Assembly (NCBI GenBank): GCA_964548165.1
Contig: CAZJQD010000014.1
Coordinates: forward strand, 12,102 to 76,101
Reading direction: 5' to 3'
Source: CAZJQD01 sp964548165 [NCBI: uncultured bacterium]
GTDB taxonomy: Bacteria > UBA8481
Length of the DNA: 64,000 nt
Shown: piece after piece, positions 32,563 to 43,300 of the stretch
How positions within the stretch are numbered: position 1 is the first letter of the stretch
Layout: every line of letters starts with the position of its first letter
Translations under genes and position numbers: made by a program
Notes under the pieces: model-generated
Databases searched by the model: none
Seen by the model: the letters and a program-made list of their open reading frames with translations, nothing else
What the model was told of the DNA's origin: nothing

Positions 32563-33983
32563 CGGGAACCCGCCGCCACGGCCGCGTCCTTCACGGCCTG
32601 CACGCGACGCGCGACCTCGATGGGCGTGGATCGGCCGATGAGGATGGACTGGACGCCCGAGGCCAGCTCGTCCCAGACCTGCCGCGTCTCCTCCGTCGGT
32701 AGAGCCGGCATCACGCGATCGAACCCGACCTGGAATCGTCCCAGGGCTCCGGGAACACGCGCAGAGGTGTCGCCGGCCGGGATGCGGACCGCGGCGAGCA
32801 CCTGCCCCTCGCGCATCAACCGCGCCGCCTGAGCCGGTTCCGTCAGCCACCGGAGGAACTTCACGGCGGCGTCCGCGCGCCGCGACGTCTTCGTCACCGC
32901 GGCCGCTGTTCCCACGCCGCCTCGGAGGTACACGGGATGCGTGGCGCCCGGTGGCGCCGGGAAGGGGAAGACGCCCAGGGAGAGGTGAGGGTTCATCGTG
33001 GCGTAGACGTTGACGGCCCACGAACCGTTCATGGCCATCCCGATCTCGCCCTGCGTGAACATCACCTCCGCGTCCTTGTTCGGCGCGACCGTCATGCCGT
33101 CCGGAAACATCCGGGCATCGCGGAGCTGGACGAAGGCGTCGAGGGCGGCGATCCAGCGCGGATCCGTGTATGCGATCTCGCCGCGATACGTGGCCACGAT
33201 CCCCTCGGCGCCGAGATGGGACCAGGCAAAGACGTCGAGGAGCGCCTCGCTCATCCACTTGTCGCCGCCGCCGTACCCGAACGGAGCCACGCCGATCGCG
33301 CGAAGGCGCTTCCCCGCCTCCAGCCACTCCTCCCAGGTCGCAGGCGCTCGATCGGGATCGAGCCCGGCCGCAGCAAAGAGATCGCGGTTGTAGACGACCT
33401 GGATGTCCATGACCGTCAGCGGGACGCCCCAGGCGCTCCCGGGCCGCACCCCCCAGGGATTACCCTCCTGGAACGTCATCTCCGTGAGTCCCCGGGCGAA
33501 GAACCGGTCGCCCCAGTTCTCGCGCTCCAGTTCCGTGGTCAGCTCGAGGATCACATCGCGGTTGATATAGCGGGCGAGACGTTCACCACCGCCCGCCAGG
33601 CCGATGATGTCCGGGAGCGTGCCGCCCTGCGCAGCGGCTTCGAGCTTGTTGTAATACTCCGAGCCGATCGGCGAGGCGACCTCGAAGCGGACGACCTGGC
33701 CCGTCATCTTCCCGTAGTCGGCGGCCATGCCGACGAGCGCCGGCTGCTGATCCGCCCACCAGTGCCAGAAGACGATCGCATCGCCGGACGGAATGACCCC
33801 TGGCGCGTCGGCTCCGACGGCGCCGTTGATACCGGAGCCCGGCCCGCCCGCCGATTCCGATGATCCAGGACGCGCTCCCTGGCCACAGCCGGACAGGGCT
33901 CCCAGGCAGAGGACCGATAGGAGGACGAACGCCAGCCCGCCGAGGCCGGGCGATAACAACCATTCCCGCCGTCGCGCGCTCAC
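32559..33983 (-). CDS. Sugar ABC extracellular solute-binding lipoprotein
   Basis: This 474-residue family 1 binding protein has a lipoprotein signal (VLLSVLCLGALSGCGQG; lipidated Cys at about 33). A Gly/Ser-rich linker follows. The fold begins DAIVFWHWWADQQPALVGMAADYGKMTGQVVRFEV and continues with the family phrases IGVAPFGYGGGDKW and MFTQGEIGMAMNGSWAV. The C-terminal ASGVQSILIGRSTPIEVARRVQAVKDA is typical too. GTG is the likely start, with AGG a few bases upstream. It delivers an oligosaccharide to the two permeases. The operator at 34179 lies about 200 bp upstream, between this gene and the divergent phosphorylase. Confidence 0.93.
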   Translation of the reverse strand: MSARRREWLLSPGLGGLAFVLLSVLCLGALSGCGQGARPGSSESAGGPGSGINGAVGADAPGVIPSGDAIVFWHWWADQQPALVGMAADYGKMTGQVVRFEVASPIGSEYYNKLEAAAQGGTLPDIIGLAGGGERLARYINRDVILELTTELERENWGDRFFARGLTEMTFQEGNPWGVRPGSAWGVPLTVMDIQVVYNRDLFAAAGLDPDRAPATWEEWLEAGKRLRAIGVAPFGYGGGDKWMSEALLDVFAWSHLGAEGIVATYRGEIAYTDPRWIAALDAFVQLRDARMFPDGMTVAPNKDAEVMFTQGEIGMAMNGSWAVNVYATMNPHLSLGVFPFPAPPGATHPVYLRGGVGTAAAVTKTSRRADAAVKFLRWLTEPAQAARLMREGQVLAAVRIPAGDTSARVPGALGRFQVGFDRVMPALPTEETRQVWDELASGVQSILIGRSTPIEVARRVQAVKDAAVAAGSR

Positions 33984-34178
33984 GGTGCCTATGGCGTCTC
34001 GATCAACGATGCTCGTTCCCTCGCCTTCTCTTCAACCCAGCCACGCCGCCGCGACGCCGCGACGCGTACGTCGCGCGGACTCCTCGGCGAACCCTCACCA
34101 CATTACACCATCCCCAGGCCGGCGCGAACCCACCCGGAAGCGGTCGTCGACGCGAGAGGCATACAGGTAACTTATCAA

Positions 34179-34196
34179 TGCTAATACGGATTTGCA
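34179..34196. promoter_or_regulatory. LacI-family-type operator (site 2)
   Basis: TGCTAATACGGATTTGCA shares its first ten bases and overall dyad with the operator at 27074; 7 of 9 half-site positions match. It lies in the divergent region between the transporter operon and the phosphorylase operon that also encodes a LacI regulator. It could therefore control both directions. Confidence 0.65.
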
Positions 34197-34219
34197 ACCA
34201 TATATTTGCATATTCTCTC

Positions 34220-34250
34220 TTGACACATCGCGGGGGTCGGCTCCCATAAT
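34220..34250 (+). promoter_or_regulatory. Predicted promoter of the phosphorylase operon
   Basis: A perfect -35 TTGACA (34220-34225) and CATAAT (34245-34250) are separated by 19 bases. The start of transcription would fall at or next to the A of the ATG at 34257, and no Shine-Dalgarno precedes that ATG. The transcript may be leaderless. Confidence 0.5.
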
Positions 34251-34256
34251 ATTCCC

Positions 34257-37016
34257 ATGAAGAGCGACTCCCCTCGAGCCTCCCGTCCGAAAGTGTCCAC
34301 CGCGGCCGCGACCGCGGCCGCCGTCGCCGCGCGACGCGGCACGCCCGCCCTGCCCCCACTCGGGCACGCCGCCTGGCGCTACGACGACGCGGGGCGCGTC
34401 CTCATCGATCGGCCCGACGACACGGAACGGTGCGGTCGCTTTCCCATCCACATGATCGCCAACGGCTCCGACTACTTCCTCGTTTGCGACGCCCTGCTGC
34501 GCGGTTTCTCCGGTCGCGACGCCACGCGCATGCTCGGCGAGTTCGACGGTCCCTCCTTCCCCAAGCAGCAGGGCCGCGCCGTCTGGCTCCGCGAAAAGGG
34601 CCGCCTCGTCTCCGCAACCTACGCCCCCGCCCTCGGCACGAGCCCGCGCGCGCTCTCGTCCACGTACGATCTCGGCGAGGTCGCGCTCCACTGGGAAGAC
34701 GACGGGCTCGCCGTCGAGACCGCGGTCTTCGTGCCCGTCGGGCAGTCCGCGGAATGCTGGCAGGTCACGGTCACCAACCGCACCAGCCGATCCCGCACCC
34801 TCGACGTCGCCCTCGTCCTCCCGATCTTCGCGGGGTCGCGCTCCTACGTCGAGTACCACCGCGACGTCGTCCGGCTCTACAACAAGCCCCGCATCCGCGG
34901 TGGGGCTCTCTACCTCGAGAACGGGCTGGAGTGGATCGAAGGCAAGACCGGGCGTTCGCCCGTCACTTATGTCGCCGCCTCCTCCACGCACGGCAACAGG
35001 AAGCCCGACCGCGCCTGGTCCGACCGCGAGGACTTCCTCGGGCCGTGGGCGCGCTGGGATCGGCCCGAGGCCCTCGAAGCCGATCGCGAACCAAGGATCA
35101 CGGGGCTTGGCCGCGAGCTCGTCTACGCCGCGCAGTTCCGCGCCGTCACCCTCGCGCCCGGGCAGGAGCGCGTCTTCGCCCTCGCCGCCGGCGTCGCGCT
35201 CTCCCCCGCCGAGGCCCGATCCATCGCCGCCCTCGCCGCGCCCGCACCGGTCGCCCGCGCCCGCCGCGCCGTCACCGCCTTCTGGAAGAGCCAGGTCGAA
35301 CAGCTCTCCATGACCACCGGTTCACCCGCTCTCGACCACGGGTGGAATCGCTGGTGGCTTCACCAGTCGCTCATCCGGCACTGGTTCGGCAACACGGGCC
35401 ATCCGCAGTTCGACTACGGCACCGACTTCTCGGGATGGCGCGAGATCTGGCAGGACCTCCTCGCGACCGCGCCCCTGGCCCCGGAGGAGTGCCGGCGCCA
35501 CGCGCTCTACACCCTCGAGGGCATCCGGCCCGACGGCACCAACGCCACGCGCTTCTTCACGCGGACGCGCAAGTTCGGATCGGACGAGGTCAACGGGCTC
35601 TGGTGCGATCACCCCTACTGGACCGTCGGCACGATGCGCACCATCGCCGATGAGCTCGGGGACCTCTCGATCTTCACCGCCGACGGCATCCCCTGGTTCC
35701 GCGACGCCTTCCGCTCGCGCGGGGATCGCAAGGACCGCGACTGGGAGCCGGGCACCATCGGGCTGGCACCGACCGCCGACACCAGGCCCTTCCGCGGTTC
35801 CTCGCTCGAGCACCTCCTCGCACAGAACCTCGGCATGTACTACGACTGCGGCCCCCGCGGCCTCCTGAAGCACCGCCGCACCGACTGGAACGACGCCATC
35901 GATCAGCTCCACGGGGGCGAGAACGCCGTCTTCACCTTCGGCCTGGCCCGTAACCTCCGCCTCCTCGCCGGCATCCTCGACGACCTCTCCCGGCGAGCCG
36001 CTGTCTCCGAGGTCCCGCTCTTCGCCGCGCTCGCCCGGCTCGTCACCCCCGGCGCCAACGACGGCAACGCCGCGACCCGCATCGCGCGCATGAAGGAGTT
36101 CTGCGAGTCCGTGGACGGCGTGCTCGATCCGAACCGCGTCTCTATCCCGATCGAGACCCTGAGGCGCGATCTCCTCGAGAAAGCCGACGCCGCCGCCGCG
36201 ATCGCGAAGCGCCGCGCCTACAACGGCGAGTACTTCCACGGCTATTTCCGCGCCGACGGGCGAGCCATCGAGGCCGTGGGCGAGTCGAGCATCCATCTCA
36301 TGCCGCAGACCTGGGCCATCTACGGCGACGCCGTCGACGACCGCGAACTCGACACGCTGGTGGCCTCCGTCTTCGCCCGCCTCTGGGATCGCCGCGGCGG
36401 GCTCCGCCTCAACGCGCCACCCTACACCGCATTCGATCCCGAGATCGGGCGCGTCAGCGGTTTCGCGCCGGGAACAAAAGAGAACAACGCCGTCTTCAAC
36501 CACGCCAACCTCTACTTCATGCACGCTCTCCTCACTCGTCGCCGCGCCGAGGACGCCTGGCGCGTCTTCCGCGGCATTGCCCTCGACCGCCCCCACGCCG
36601 CCGGCGCCGGACCCCACCTGCCGGAGTACTGGATCTCGTCCGATCACCCGCATCTCGGCGGCCGCGCCGAGTATCCGCTCCTCACGGGCACCGGCCCCTG
36701 GACGCGCTACGTCGTCCCCCGCTACTTTCTCGGCGTCCGCGGCGTCCTCGACGGACTCGCCGTCGACCCCTGCCTCCCCGACGACCCCGCCTTCCGATCC
36801 CCCACGCTCTCGCTTGGCTTTCGCGGCGAGCGCTATACCATCCGGATTCATAATCCCGTCGGGGTCTCCGGGGGCCGCGTCGTCGCCGCTCGCGTCGACG
36901 GACGCGAGATCGCCCCCGCCGACGGGCGGCTCATCATTCCCACGGCCGCCTCCGGCAGGACGCCGCGGCGAGCCGCCAAATCGAAGACGCGCACCGTGGA
37001 GGTCTGGCTCGGATGA
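34257..37016 (+). CDS. GH94-like glycoside phosphorylase
   Basis: This 919-residue cytoplasmic enzyme is related to cellobiose/chitobiose phosphorylases, which split a beta-glycoside with phosphate to give a sugar 1-phosphate. The N-terminal beta-sandwich (about 20-330) shows NGSDYFLVCDALLRGFSG and TYAPALGTSP. The (alpha/alpha)6 barrel carries FDYGTDFSGWREIWQDLLA and CGPRGLLKHRRTDWNDAIDQ, where D543-W-N-D546 is the catalytic acid region. FAPGTKENNAVFNHANLYFMHAL, LPEYWISSDHP and VRGVLDGLAVDPCLP follow. The usual KENGGxYxHA is altered to KENNAVFNHA. It overlaps the LacI gene by ATGA. Its location with a binding-protein transporter suggests phosphorolysis of the imported oligosaccharide. Confidence 0.88.
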   Translation: MKSDSPRASRPKVSTAAATAAAVAARRGTPALPPLGHAAWRYDDAGRVLIDRPDDTERCGRFPIHMIANGSDYFLVCDALLRGFSGRDATRMLGEFDGPSFPKQQGRAVWLREKGRLVSATYAPALGTSPRALSSTYDLGEVALHWEDDGLAVETAVFVPVGQSAECWQVTVTNRTSRSRTLDVALVLPIFAGSRSYVEYHRDVVRLYNKPRIRGGALYLENGLEWIEGKTGRSPVTYVAASSTHGNRKPDRAWSDREDFLGPWARWDRPEALEADREPRITGLGRELVYAAQFRAVTLAPGQERVFALAAGVALSPAEARSIAALAAPAPVARARRAVTAFWKSQVEQLSMTTGSPALDHGWNRWWLHQSLIRHWFGNTGHPQFDYGTDFSGWREIWQDLLATAPLAPEECRRHALYTLEGIRPDGTNATRFFTRTRKFGSDEVNGLWCDHPYWTVGTMRTIADELGDLSIFTADGIPWFRDAFRSRGDRKDRDWEPGTIGLAPTADTRPFRGSSLEHLLAQNLGMYYDCGPRGLLKHRRTDWNDAIDQLHGGENAVFTFGLARNLRLLAGILDDLSRRAAVSEVPLFAALARLVTPGANDGNAATRIARMKEFCESVDGVLDPNRVSIPIETLRRDLLEKADAAAAIAKRRAYNGEYFHGYFRADGRAIEAVGESSIHLMPQTWAIYGDAVDDRELDTLVASVFARLWDRRGGLRLNAPPYTAFDPEIGRVSGFAPGTKENNAVFNHANLYFMHALLTRRRAEDAWRVFRGIALDRPHAAGAGPHLPEYWISSDHPHLGGRAEYPLLTGTGPWTRYVVPRYFLGVRGVLDGLAVDPCLPDDPAFRSPTLSLGFRGERYTIRIHNPVGVSGGRVVAARVDGREIAPADGRLIIPTAASGRTPRRAAKSKTRTVEVWLG

Positions 37017-38113
37017 CTCGGCTACGCATGCAGGACATCGCCGCCAAGGCCGGCGTCTCTCAACCCACCGTCTCGCTCGTCCTCTCGGGACGCCGCGACG
37101 TGCGCATACCCGAGACCACGCGCCAGCGCATCCTCGATGTCGCCCGCGAGCTCAACTACCGCCGCGACGGCACAGCCCGCAACCTCGCGGCCGGCCAGAC
37201 CCACGCCGTAGCCTTCGTCTTCGATGCGACCGCCGGCTTCCTCCTCGACGATCCCTTCTGCCGCGGCATCCTCTCGGGCGTCATCGAGGCCACCCAGACC
37301 GCGCGGCTCTCGCTCCTCTTCTCCATCTTCCAGGGATCGTCCCCCACGATCCCGGCCGTGGAGGATCGGCTCGTCGACGGCGTCCTCTACCTCGCCGCCA
37401 AGAGCGCGCCCGCGCTCGACTACCTCGTCGAGTCCCGCGTGCCCTTCGTCGTCCTCAACCCCGACATTGCCGTCCCCGCCGCATGCCCCACCATCACCCT
37501 GGCCGATCGCGCGGCGGGACAGCTCGCCGGCAAGGAGGCGGCCGCGGCCGGTCACCGATCCGCCGTCTTCGTCCTGCCAAGCTGGCAGGGCGATGTTCCG
37601 CCGTCCTACGCCGAGCGACTCGCGGGCTTCCGCCGCGCGATCCCCGCAACGCGCGAACTGGTCCTGCCGCGCACCGAGACGCCCGGCGCCTCCTATGAGC
37701 TCGGGCTCGCGGCCGCTCTGCAGGTCATCGGCGAACCGCTCGTCGTCTGCGCCAACGACCAGATGGCCTGGGGCCTCGTGGACGGCCTGGCCGCTCGCGG
37801 CGCGCGCATCCCGGAAGAGACGAGCGTCATCGGCTTTGATGGGCTGGAGCGCGATCACGATCCACACGACCTCGCCATCGCCTCCGTCGGCTTCGACCGG
37901 CCCGAGCTCGGCCGCACGGGACTCCGCATCCTCCAGGCGCTCCTGACCGGCGGCCCCGTAGCCAAGCAGGCCGCGGCCACGCGGCACATCGCGCCGCCGT
38001 ACTGGGTGGCAGGCGCCTCGCTCGCGCACCGAGCCCGCGTTGCCGCCCCCAGGAAATCCCGTAGCGCCTCAAGACAAGCGACGCCCGAAAAGAAACCACG
38101 CGGTCGTCGATGA
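37013..38113 (+). CDS. LacI-family transcriptional regulator
   Basis: This 366-residue regulator has an N-terminal helix-turn-helix (residues 6-26, MQDIAAKAGVSQPTVSLVLSG) and a hinge region near YRRDGTARNLAAGQT. The periplasmic-binding-like effector domain follows (DPFCRGILSGVIEATQ; VDGVLYLAA; VCANDQMAWGLVDGLAARGARIPEETSVIGFDG). It is translated from an ATG overlapping the phosphorylase stop. It is the natural candidate to bind the three dyads at 27074, 34179 and 51793. The inducer is probably the transported sugar or its product. A Lys/Arg-rich tail (residues 345-366) extends past the fold. Confidence 0.95.
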   Translation: MTRLRMQDIAAKAGVSQPTVSLVLSGRRDVRIPETTRQRILDVARELNYRRDGTARNLAAGQTHAVAFVFDATAGFLLDDPFCRGILSGVIEATQTARLSLLFSIFQGSSPTIPAVEDRLVDGVLYLAAKSAPALDYLVESRVPFVVLNPDIAVPAACPTITLADRAAGQLAGKEAAAAGHRSAVFVLPSWQGDVPPSYAERLAGFRRAIPATRELVLPRTETPGASYELGLAAALQVIGEPLVVCANDQMAWGLVDGLAARGARIPEETSVIGFDGLERDHDPHDLAIASVGFDRPELGRTGLRILQALLTGGPVAKQAAATRHIAPPYWVAGASLAHRARVAAPRKSRSASRQATPEKKPRGRR

Positions 38114-40218
38114 GCTCCGCTCCCTCGCGCGAATCGCGCGTTCCCACCACAACTGCCGCCACGGCCTCGCTTCGCGGGGGCGAGACCACGATCGTCGTCG
38201 ATGACCGGGGCCGCCTCCGCTCCCTCCGCCACGAGCCCACCGGCGTCGAATACGTTCACGGCGAGGGTACCGGCTGGCGCATCATCGCCACGCTCGGGGA
38301 GTGGACCGAGCATCCCTTCTACGATCACGACAATCGTGGCGTCCTCGACGCGAGCGAGAACAGGATCCGCGTCCGCTTCGATCGCCTCCATGGCCTTGAG
38401 GCCGAACTCGATGCCTCCTTCACGCTCACCTACATGGCCACGGAGCGCGGGATCGAGCTGACCTGGACGGTCGAGAACCGATCATCGGAGACGGTCCGCG
38501 AGGTCGCCGCGCCGCTGCTCTCCGGCGTCCGCGCCGACGCCGCGACCATCCCCTTCTGGTGCGGATGCCGGTTCACCAAGCCCCACGAGACCCTGCCGGA
38601 CCAGTGGCTCAAGGCCTGGCCCGACAACCTCCTCGCCTATCCCGGCACCGCCTCCATGTCCTGGATGCACCTGGAATCCGCGGGCGCCGGGCTCTACCTC
38701 GCCATGCACGATCCCCTGCTCCCGGCAACGACCTTTCTCGTCCGCCGCCGCCCCACCTACGCCGACTGCCAGCTCGGCTTCTCCCGAGCCCCGCTCATCG
38801 CCCCGGGAAAGACCGTCTCCGCCGGAACGTTCATCCTCGCCGCGCACCATGGCGACTGGCGAACGGGCTCGCGCTGGTACCGCGAGTTCGCCTCAACCTG
38901 GATGGCGCCGCGACGGGAACGATCGCGCTGGCTGGCCGAGGCGCCCGCGATCTGCGCGCTCTTCATGAAGCACCAGAACGGCCGGCGCTTCTTCGACTTC
39001 CCCCAGCTCGCGGACATCGCCCGCGACAACGCGGCCCGGGGCCTCAACCTCCCCCTCTTTCCGTTCTCCTGGTTCCAATCCGGCCATGACTCCGGCTACC
39101 CCGACTACACGCCCGATCGCGGCATGGGTGGCGCCGAAGGCCTTAGGACCGCGCTTGCCGCGGTGCGCGACGCGGGCACGAACACCATGCTCTACACCCA
39201 GGGCCGGCTCATCGACATCGCCGGCGACTACTTCCGAAACGGTCCCGGCTGGGAAGCCTCCTACCAGGCGGAGGGCGGCAATCCGCACATGGACCGCTAC
39301 TCCTGGCCCATCCAGTCGACGATCGATCCCGGAAAGAACTTCGCCGTCGCCTGCCCCGGATCCCCCGCCTGGCGCGAACAGCTCCTCAAGCAGGTCGACC
39401 AGGTCCTCGACCTCGGCGCCGGCGGTCTCCTCTTCGATCAGATCGGCGGCGATCACCCCTACCTCTGCTTCGCTCCGGGCGGCCACGATCACGAGCACCC
39501 GCAGTTCGCGGCGGCCGCCAAGGTTCGTACGCTCGCCGCCGTTCGCGATCGCCTCGACGCGCGCGGCGGCTCTCTCATGCTGGAACTCACCTGCGATGCC
39601 TTCATCCAGTTCACCGATCTCTGCCAGTCGAAGGGCACCAACTTCAATGACCCCGGCTACCCCTTCCCGACGTTCGCCGAGATGTACCGCTACACCTTCC
39701 CCGATCACGCCATCACCTCCCGCGACGCCCAGCTGCCCGACGAGATCCGCTACGCGTGGCTCATCGGGCTCATCCCCGAGTACTGGCGGATGCAGGAGCC
39801 GTTCGAGCACGTGGATCGGCGGTTCGATAACGATCCCCAGCAGAACGCCGTCGCCGCGTACCGCGCGATGATGGCCACCGGCAAGGCCGAGCTCGAGACC
39901 GTGATCCGCGCCCGGCAGAAGCACCTCGCCCTGACGCCGTACGCCTCCTTCCGGCATACCGACGGCATCAGCGCCGATCATGCCGACGTCCAGGTCGCGC
40001 GCTACCGCGCCGAGGCCGACGAGCGCCACGACGCGATCGACGCCGTCCTCGCGTGGAACCGCGGCACGCGCGGGCGCAAGGTGAGCTTCGACTGGGAAGG
40101 AAGCGGCGTGATCCGCGCGGCCCGCCTCACCGCCGATGGACTCGGTCGCTGGACGCCGGTCCGCGGCCCCATCCGCCTCGCCGCCGGCGAACGCATCGTC
40201 CTCGCACGGAAAAAGTAG
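38110..40218 (+). CDS. Glycoside-hydrolase-like protein (DUF6259-type barrel)
   Basis: This 702-residue protein without signal peptide begins with a beta-sandwich (about 20-250) followed by a barrel-like region. Candidate catalytic segments are GAGGLLFDQIGGDHPY (about residues 434-449) and LMLELTCDAFIQFTD (about 492-506). The large lipoprotein at 40343 contains the same pair (VFEDQIGARDW and MTENGFDAIAPFEHG), suggesting a common hydrolase fold. The C-terminal part (ASFRHTDG onward) is beta-rich. It probably trims the imported glycan before phosphorolysis. Start overlaps the LacI stop (ATGA). Activity is inferred. Confidence 0.75.
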   Translation: MSSAPSRESRVPTTTAATASLRGGETTIVVDDRGRLRSLRHEPTGVEYVHGEGTGWRIIATLGEWTEHPFYDHDNRGVLDASENRIRVRFDRLHGLEAELDASFTLTYMATERGIELTWTVENRSSETVREVAAPLLSGVRADAATIPFWCGCRFTKPHETLPDQWLKAWPDNLLAYPGTASMSWMHLESAGAGLYLAMHDPLLPATTFLVRRRPTYADCQLGFSRAPLIAPGKTVSAGTFILAAHHGDWRTGSRWYREFASTWMAPRRERSRWLAEAPAICALFMKHQNGRRFFDFPQLADIARDNAARGLNLPLFPFSWFQSGHDSGYPDYTPDRGMGGAEGLRTALAAVRDAGTNTMLYTQGRLIDIAGDYFRNGPGWEASYQAEGGNPHMDRYSWPIQSTIDPGKNFAVACPGSPAWREQLLKQVDQVLDLGAGGLLFDQIGGDHPYLCFAPGGHDHEHPQFAAAAKVRTLAAVRDRLDARGGSLMLELTCDAFIQFTDLCQSKGTNFNDPGYPFPTFAEMYRYTFPDHAITSRDAQLPDEIRYAWLIGLIPEYWRMQEPFEHVDRRFDNDPQQNAVAAYRAMMATGKAELETVIRARQKHLALTPYASFRHTDGISADHADVQVARYRAEADERHDAIDAVLAWNRGTRGRKVSFDWEGSGVIRAARLTADGLGRWTPVRGPIRLAAGERIVLARKK

Positions 40219-40269
40219 TGACGATTTTGAGATGTGGATTTGGCAGGATGTTCGATTCCAGGTCAGGAC

Positions 40270-40331
40270 TCTCGCCGTGCCTCCCCGTCTCCGTGTTTCA
40301 TGGCGTCTTGGCGCATGGGCGTCTTGGCAGT
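40270..40331. repeat. Partial CGTCTTGG/CTCCGTG-type repeat
   Basis: CTCCCCGTCTCCGTGTTTCA (about 40281) and GGCGTCTTGGCGCATGGGCG lie in the 124-bp gap. They are the reverse orientation of the CGCCAAG and CACGGAG arms found at 30.4 and 27.9 kb. No complementary left arm is visible, so this appears to be half of an element. Confidence 0.6.
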
Positions 40332-40342
40332 AACGTAAGCGT

Positions 40343-43300
40343 ATGCGCCTGTTGAATCGCCTTCGCTTCTCCTCGCTCATCCGCCCCTCCGCCGGTATCG
40401 GCGCCGTTCTCGCTCTCCTCGCCTTCTTCTCTCTCTCCTCCTGCGGGAAGACCGCGCGCGTCGTCACCGAGGGCACGGTCTTCCTGGCCGGCCAGCCCGA
40501 CACCATCGAGTTCAAGGACAAGTGGGACGACGGGCGATCGACGGGCGCCAAAGTGGAGGTCGACGGCATCGGGCGCCTCCTCGTCACCGGCATCAACCCG
40601 GAGCAGAGCTACGGGTGCGTGTACACCGATCTGACGGTCGACCTCGATAAGTACGGCGCCATCGAGATCGACGTCGATGGGGTCTCGAAAGGCTGTTACA
40701 TCCTCCTAGAGGGCGCCTCGTTCGAGCAGGGCTACGTGCCGCTCGGTCCCTCCATCACCAAGCCCGGCACGACCTGGTACGACCTACGCCTCCAGTCGGG
40801 CTACACGCAGGGCCGGCTCCCGGTCCGCCTCCAGCTCGGCGTCACCACCGGCAATCCCGCCGTCAACGCCGCCGGCGAGACCGTCCTGGTCTCGGGACTC
40901 CGCTTCGTCCCCCTCGACGAGACGCCGGACAAGCTCCCCGACGAGTATGTCCTCTTCGGCCGCGGCACCTCCCCCGAGGCCGTCCAGCGATTCGCGCCGG
41001 CCTGGGACGACGGCAAGGCCGCGGGCGCGGACGTCCGCATCGAGGGAGACGCCCTGGTCGTCCAGGGCACGGCCGATCGCGAGCAGTTTGGCGCCACCAT
41101 CGTCAACGCCACCGTCGACCTCGATCGCCAGGGCGCGCTCCGGCTCGAGGTGGCGGACGTCACCAGGCGCGGCTACGTGATCGTGCACAGCCCCGAGCTC
41201 CCGGGCGGCTATGCCCGGGCGACGCCCGAGATCACGGGCGCGGGCACCTACGACTTCGACCTGCGTCGCCTCATGGGCCGCGGCGGCAGGGCGCAGATGA
41301 AGATCCTCGTCGGCGTCTCGGCGTTCGGTTCCGCGCCCAACGCGCTGGAGCAACGCCTCCGGCTCACGCGCGCCGCGCTCGTCCCGCCGCCCGTTCGCCG
41401 GATCGAGGCCGTCCGCCGCGTGGCGATGCGCGCCTCCGAGGCCGCGCCACCGCCGCCCGCCGGTTCTCCCTGGCCCGATCCCCTCGAGGCCGTTCCCGTT
41501 CGCGCGCCGCTTGCCGGCATCGAATCCTCCGACGGTGGCGCCACGCCCTCGATCCTCGATCGCGGCGATCGCATCATCCTCACGGGCGGTCACACCGAGG
41601 TCACGCTCGCGCGCGCCGACGGTCGCATCCTCTCGATCCGCGACCTGCGAAGCGGAGGCCCCGTCGGCTCCGCCCGCGCGCTCTTCTCCATCGAGACGAT
41701 CGAGGGCGGCATCATCAACGCCAGCGACGCGGTCGCGGCAGGCGCCGGCGCCGCGGGCGCACGCCTCACCATCGAACCCCGGCCTGGCGCAGCAAGCGTC
41801 CTCCTGCGCTATGCCTTCAACGGCTACGGCGTCGACGTGACGGCCACCGCCGAGAAGACAGGCGTCTCGTTCTCCGCCGCCGTGCAGACGCATGGCGCCA
41901 CGGTCCGCGGGCTCTCGATCCCCGACCGCCTCGCGTTCCCGATCGCGGGGCTCCAGGAGGTCGTCACGCCGCGTTACCTCGGCGTCGGGCTCGGTCCCGG
42001 CTTCTTCCGCGAACAGCGCACCACCACGCTCCCCTACCCCGCCGCCTTCTCTGATCTCCTCCACGTCCGTTCTGATCGCGGTTCTCTCTCCATCCTCGGC
42101 GCGGGCCTCAGCTCGGAACCCGGCGGGCAGGGCAATCGGATGCGCTACACCGGCAAGGGCATCTCCGGCGACTCCTGGGCCGGACTCCGCCCCGTCACCC
42201 TGACGGTCTCCGGCGAGGGCGACCAGGGACTCATCACGCGTCTCATCCCCGCGCGCCTCGCTCCCGCCCAGTCCCTCGACTGCGGGCGCGTCCTCTTCGC
42301 GGCCGGGCTCCCGCTGACAGGCGCCACCGCGCTCTACCGCCGCAACCTCTGGCCGGTCGATCCCCCCTCGCTCGCGACGCGGCTCGGCGCCGCCCGCTTC
42401 ACGCGCTACGCCGAGGCCTCGCTCGTGAAGTTCGACTTCGGCAACTATCCCGGCATCGAGCGCGTCCTCCAGGATCTCGAGACCTTGACGCCCGGCGTGC
42501 TCCTCCACCCCGTCACCTACTGGCCCCAGGGCTTCGATCGCCACTACCCGGACTTCTTCCCCGCCGACGCGCGGTTCCGCGGCGACGAGGGTCTCAAGCA
42601 GGTGACCGAGGTCGCGCACCGCCGGAACATGCTCGTCGTGCCCTACGTCAACCCGACGTGGTGGACGCCGTCGCCATCCACCGACCGCGTCGGCGTCGAG
42701 AACTTCGCGATCCGCGACGAGAAGGGCCAGATCCACAAGGACATCTACGGCGAGAACTACGGCTGGATCGCTTCGCCGTGGTCGCAGGACGTCCGCGCGG
42801 TCCGGCGCACCCTTCACGGCACCATCCGGCAGACGCTGGGCATGGACGGCGTCTTCGAGGATCAGATCGGGGCCCGCGACTGGCGGGACGACCTCTCGGT
42901 GCATGCGCCCGCGCCGCTGTCGTACGCGGAAGGGATGAGAAGCTGGGCGGCGGAGAACCCCCTGGACTCGATCCTGATGACCGAGAATGGCTTCGATGCG
43001 ATCGCCCCGTTCGAGCACGGGCTCTGCGGCATGTGGCACATCCACTCGTGGCCGGACGGCGGCGGCTTCGATGACCGCTTCGGGCGAGGAAACTGGCGCG
43101 TCGTGCCCGTCGCCTCCTGGGTGGCGCGCGACCTCGCGGACTTCATGCACCACGATCTCGCCGTGGAGGTTCGCACCGACAACGATCGCAAGCTCTCCTG
43201 GAACCTCGCCTTCGGCTTCAAGCTCTTCCAGATCCTCTACAACAACCTCCCGCTCCAGCAGGGCCAGTGGATCCTCATCAACCAGGTCTTCCAGCGGGAA

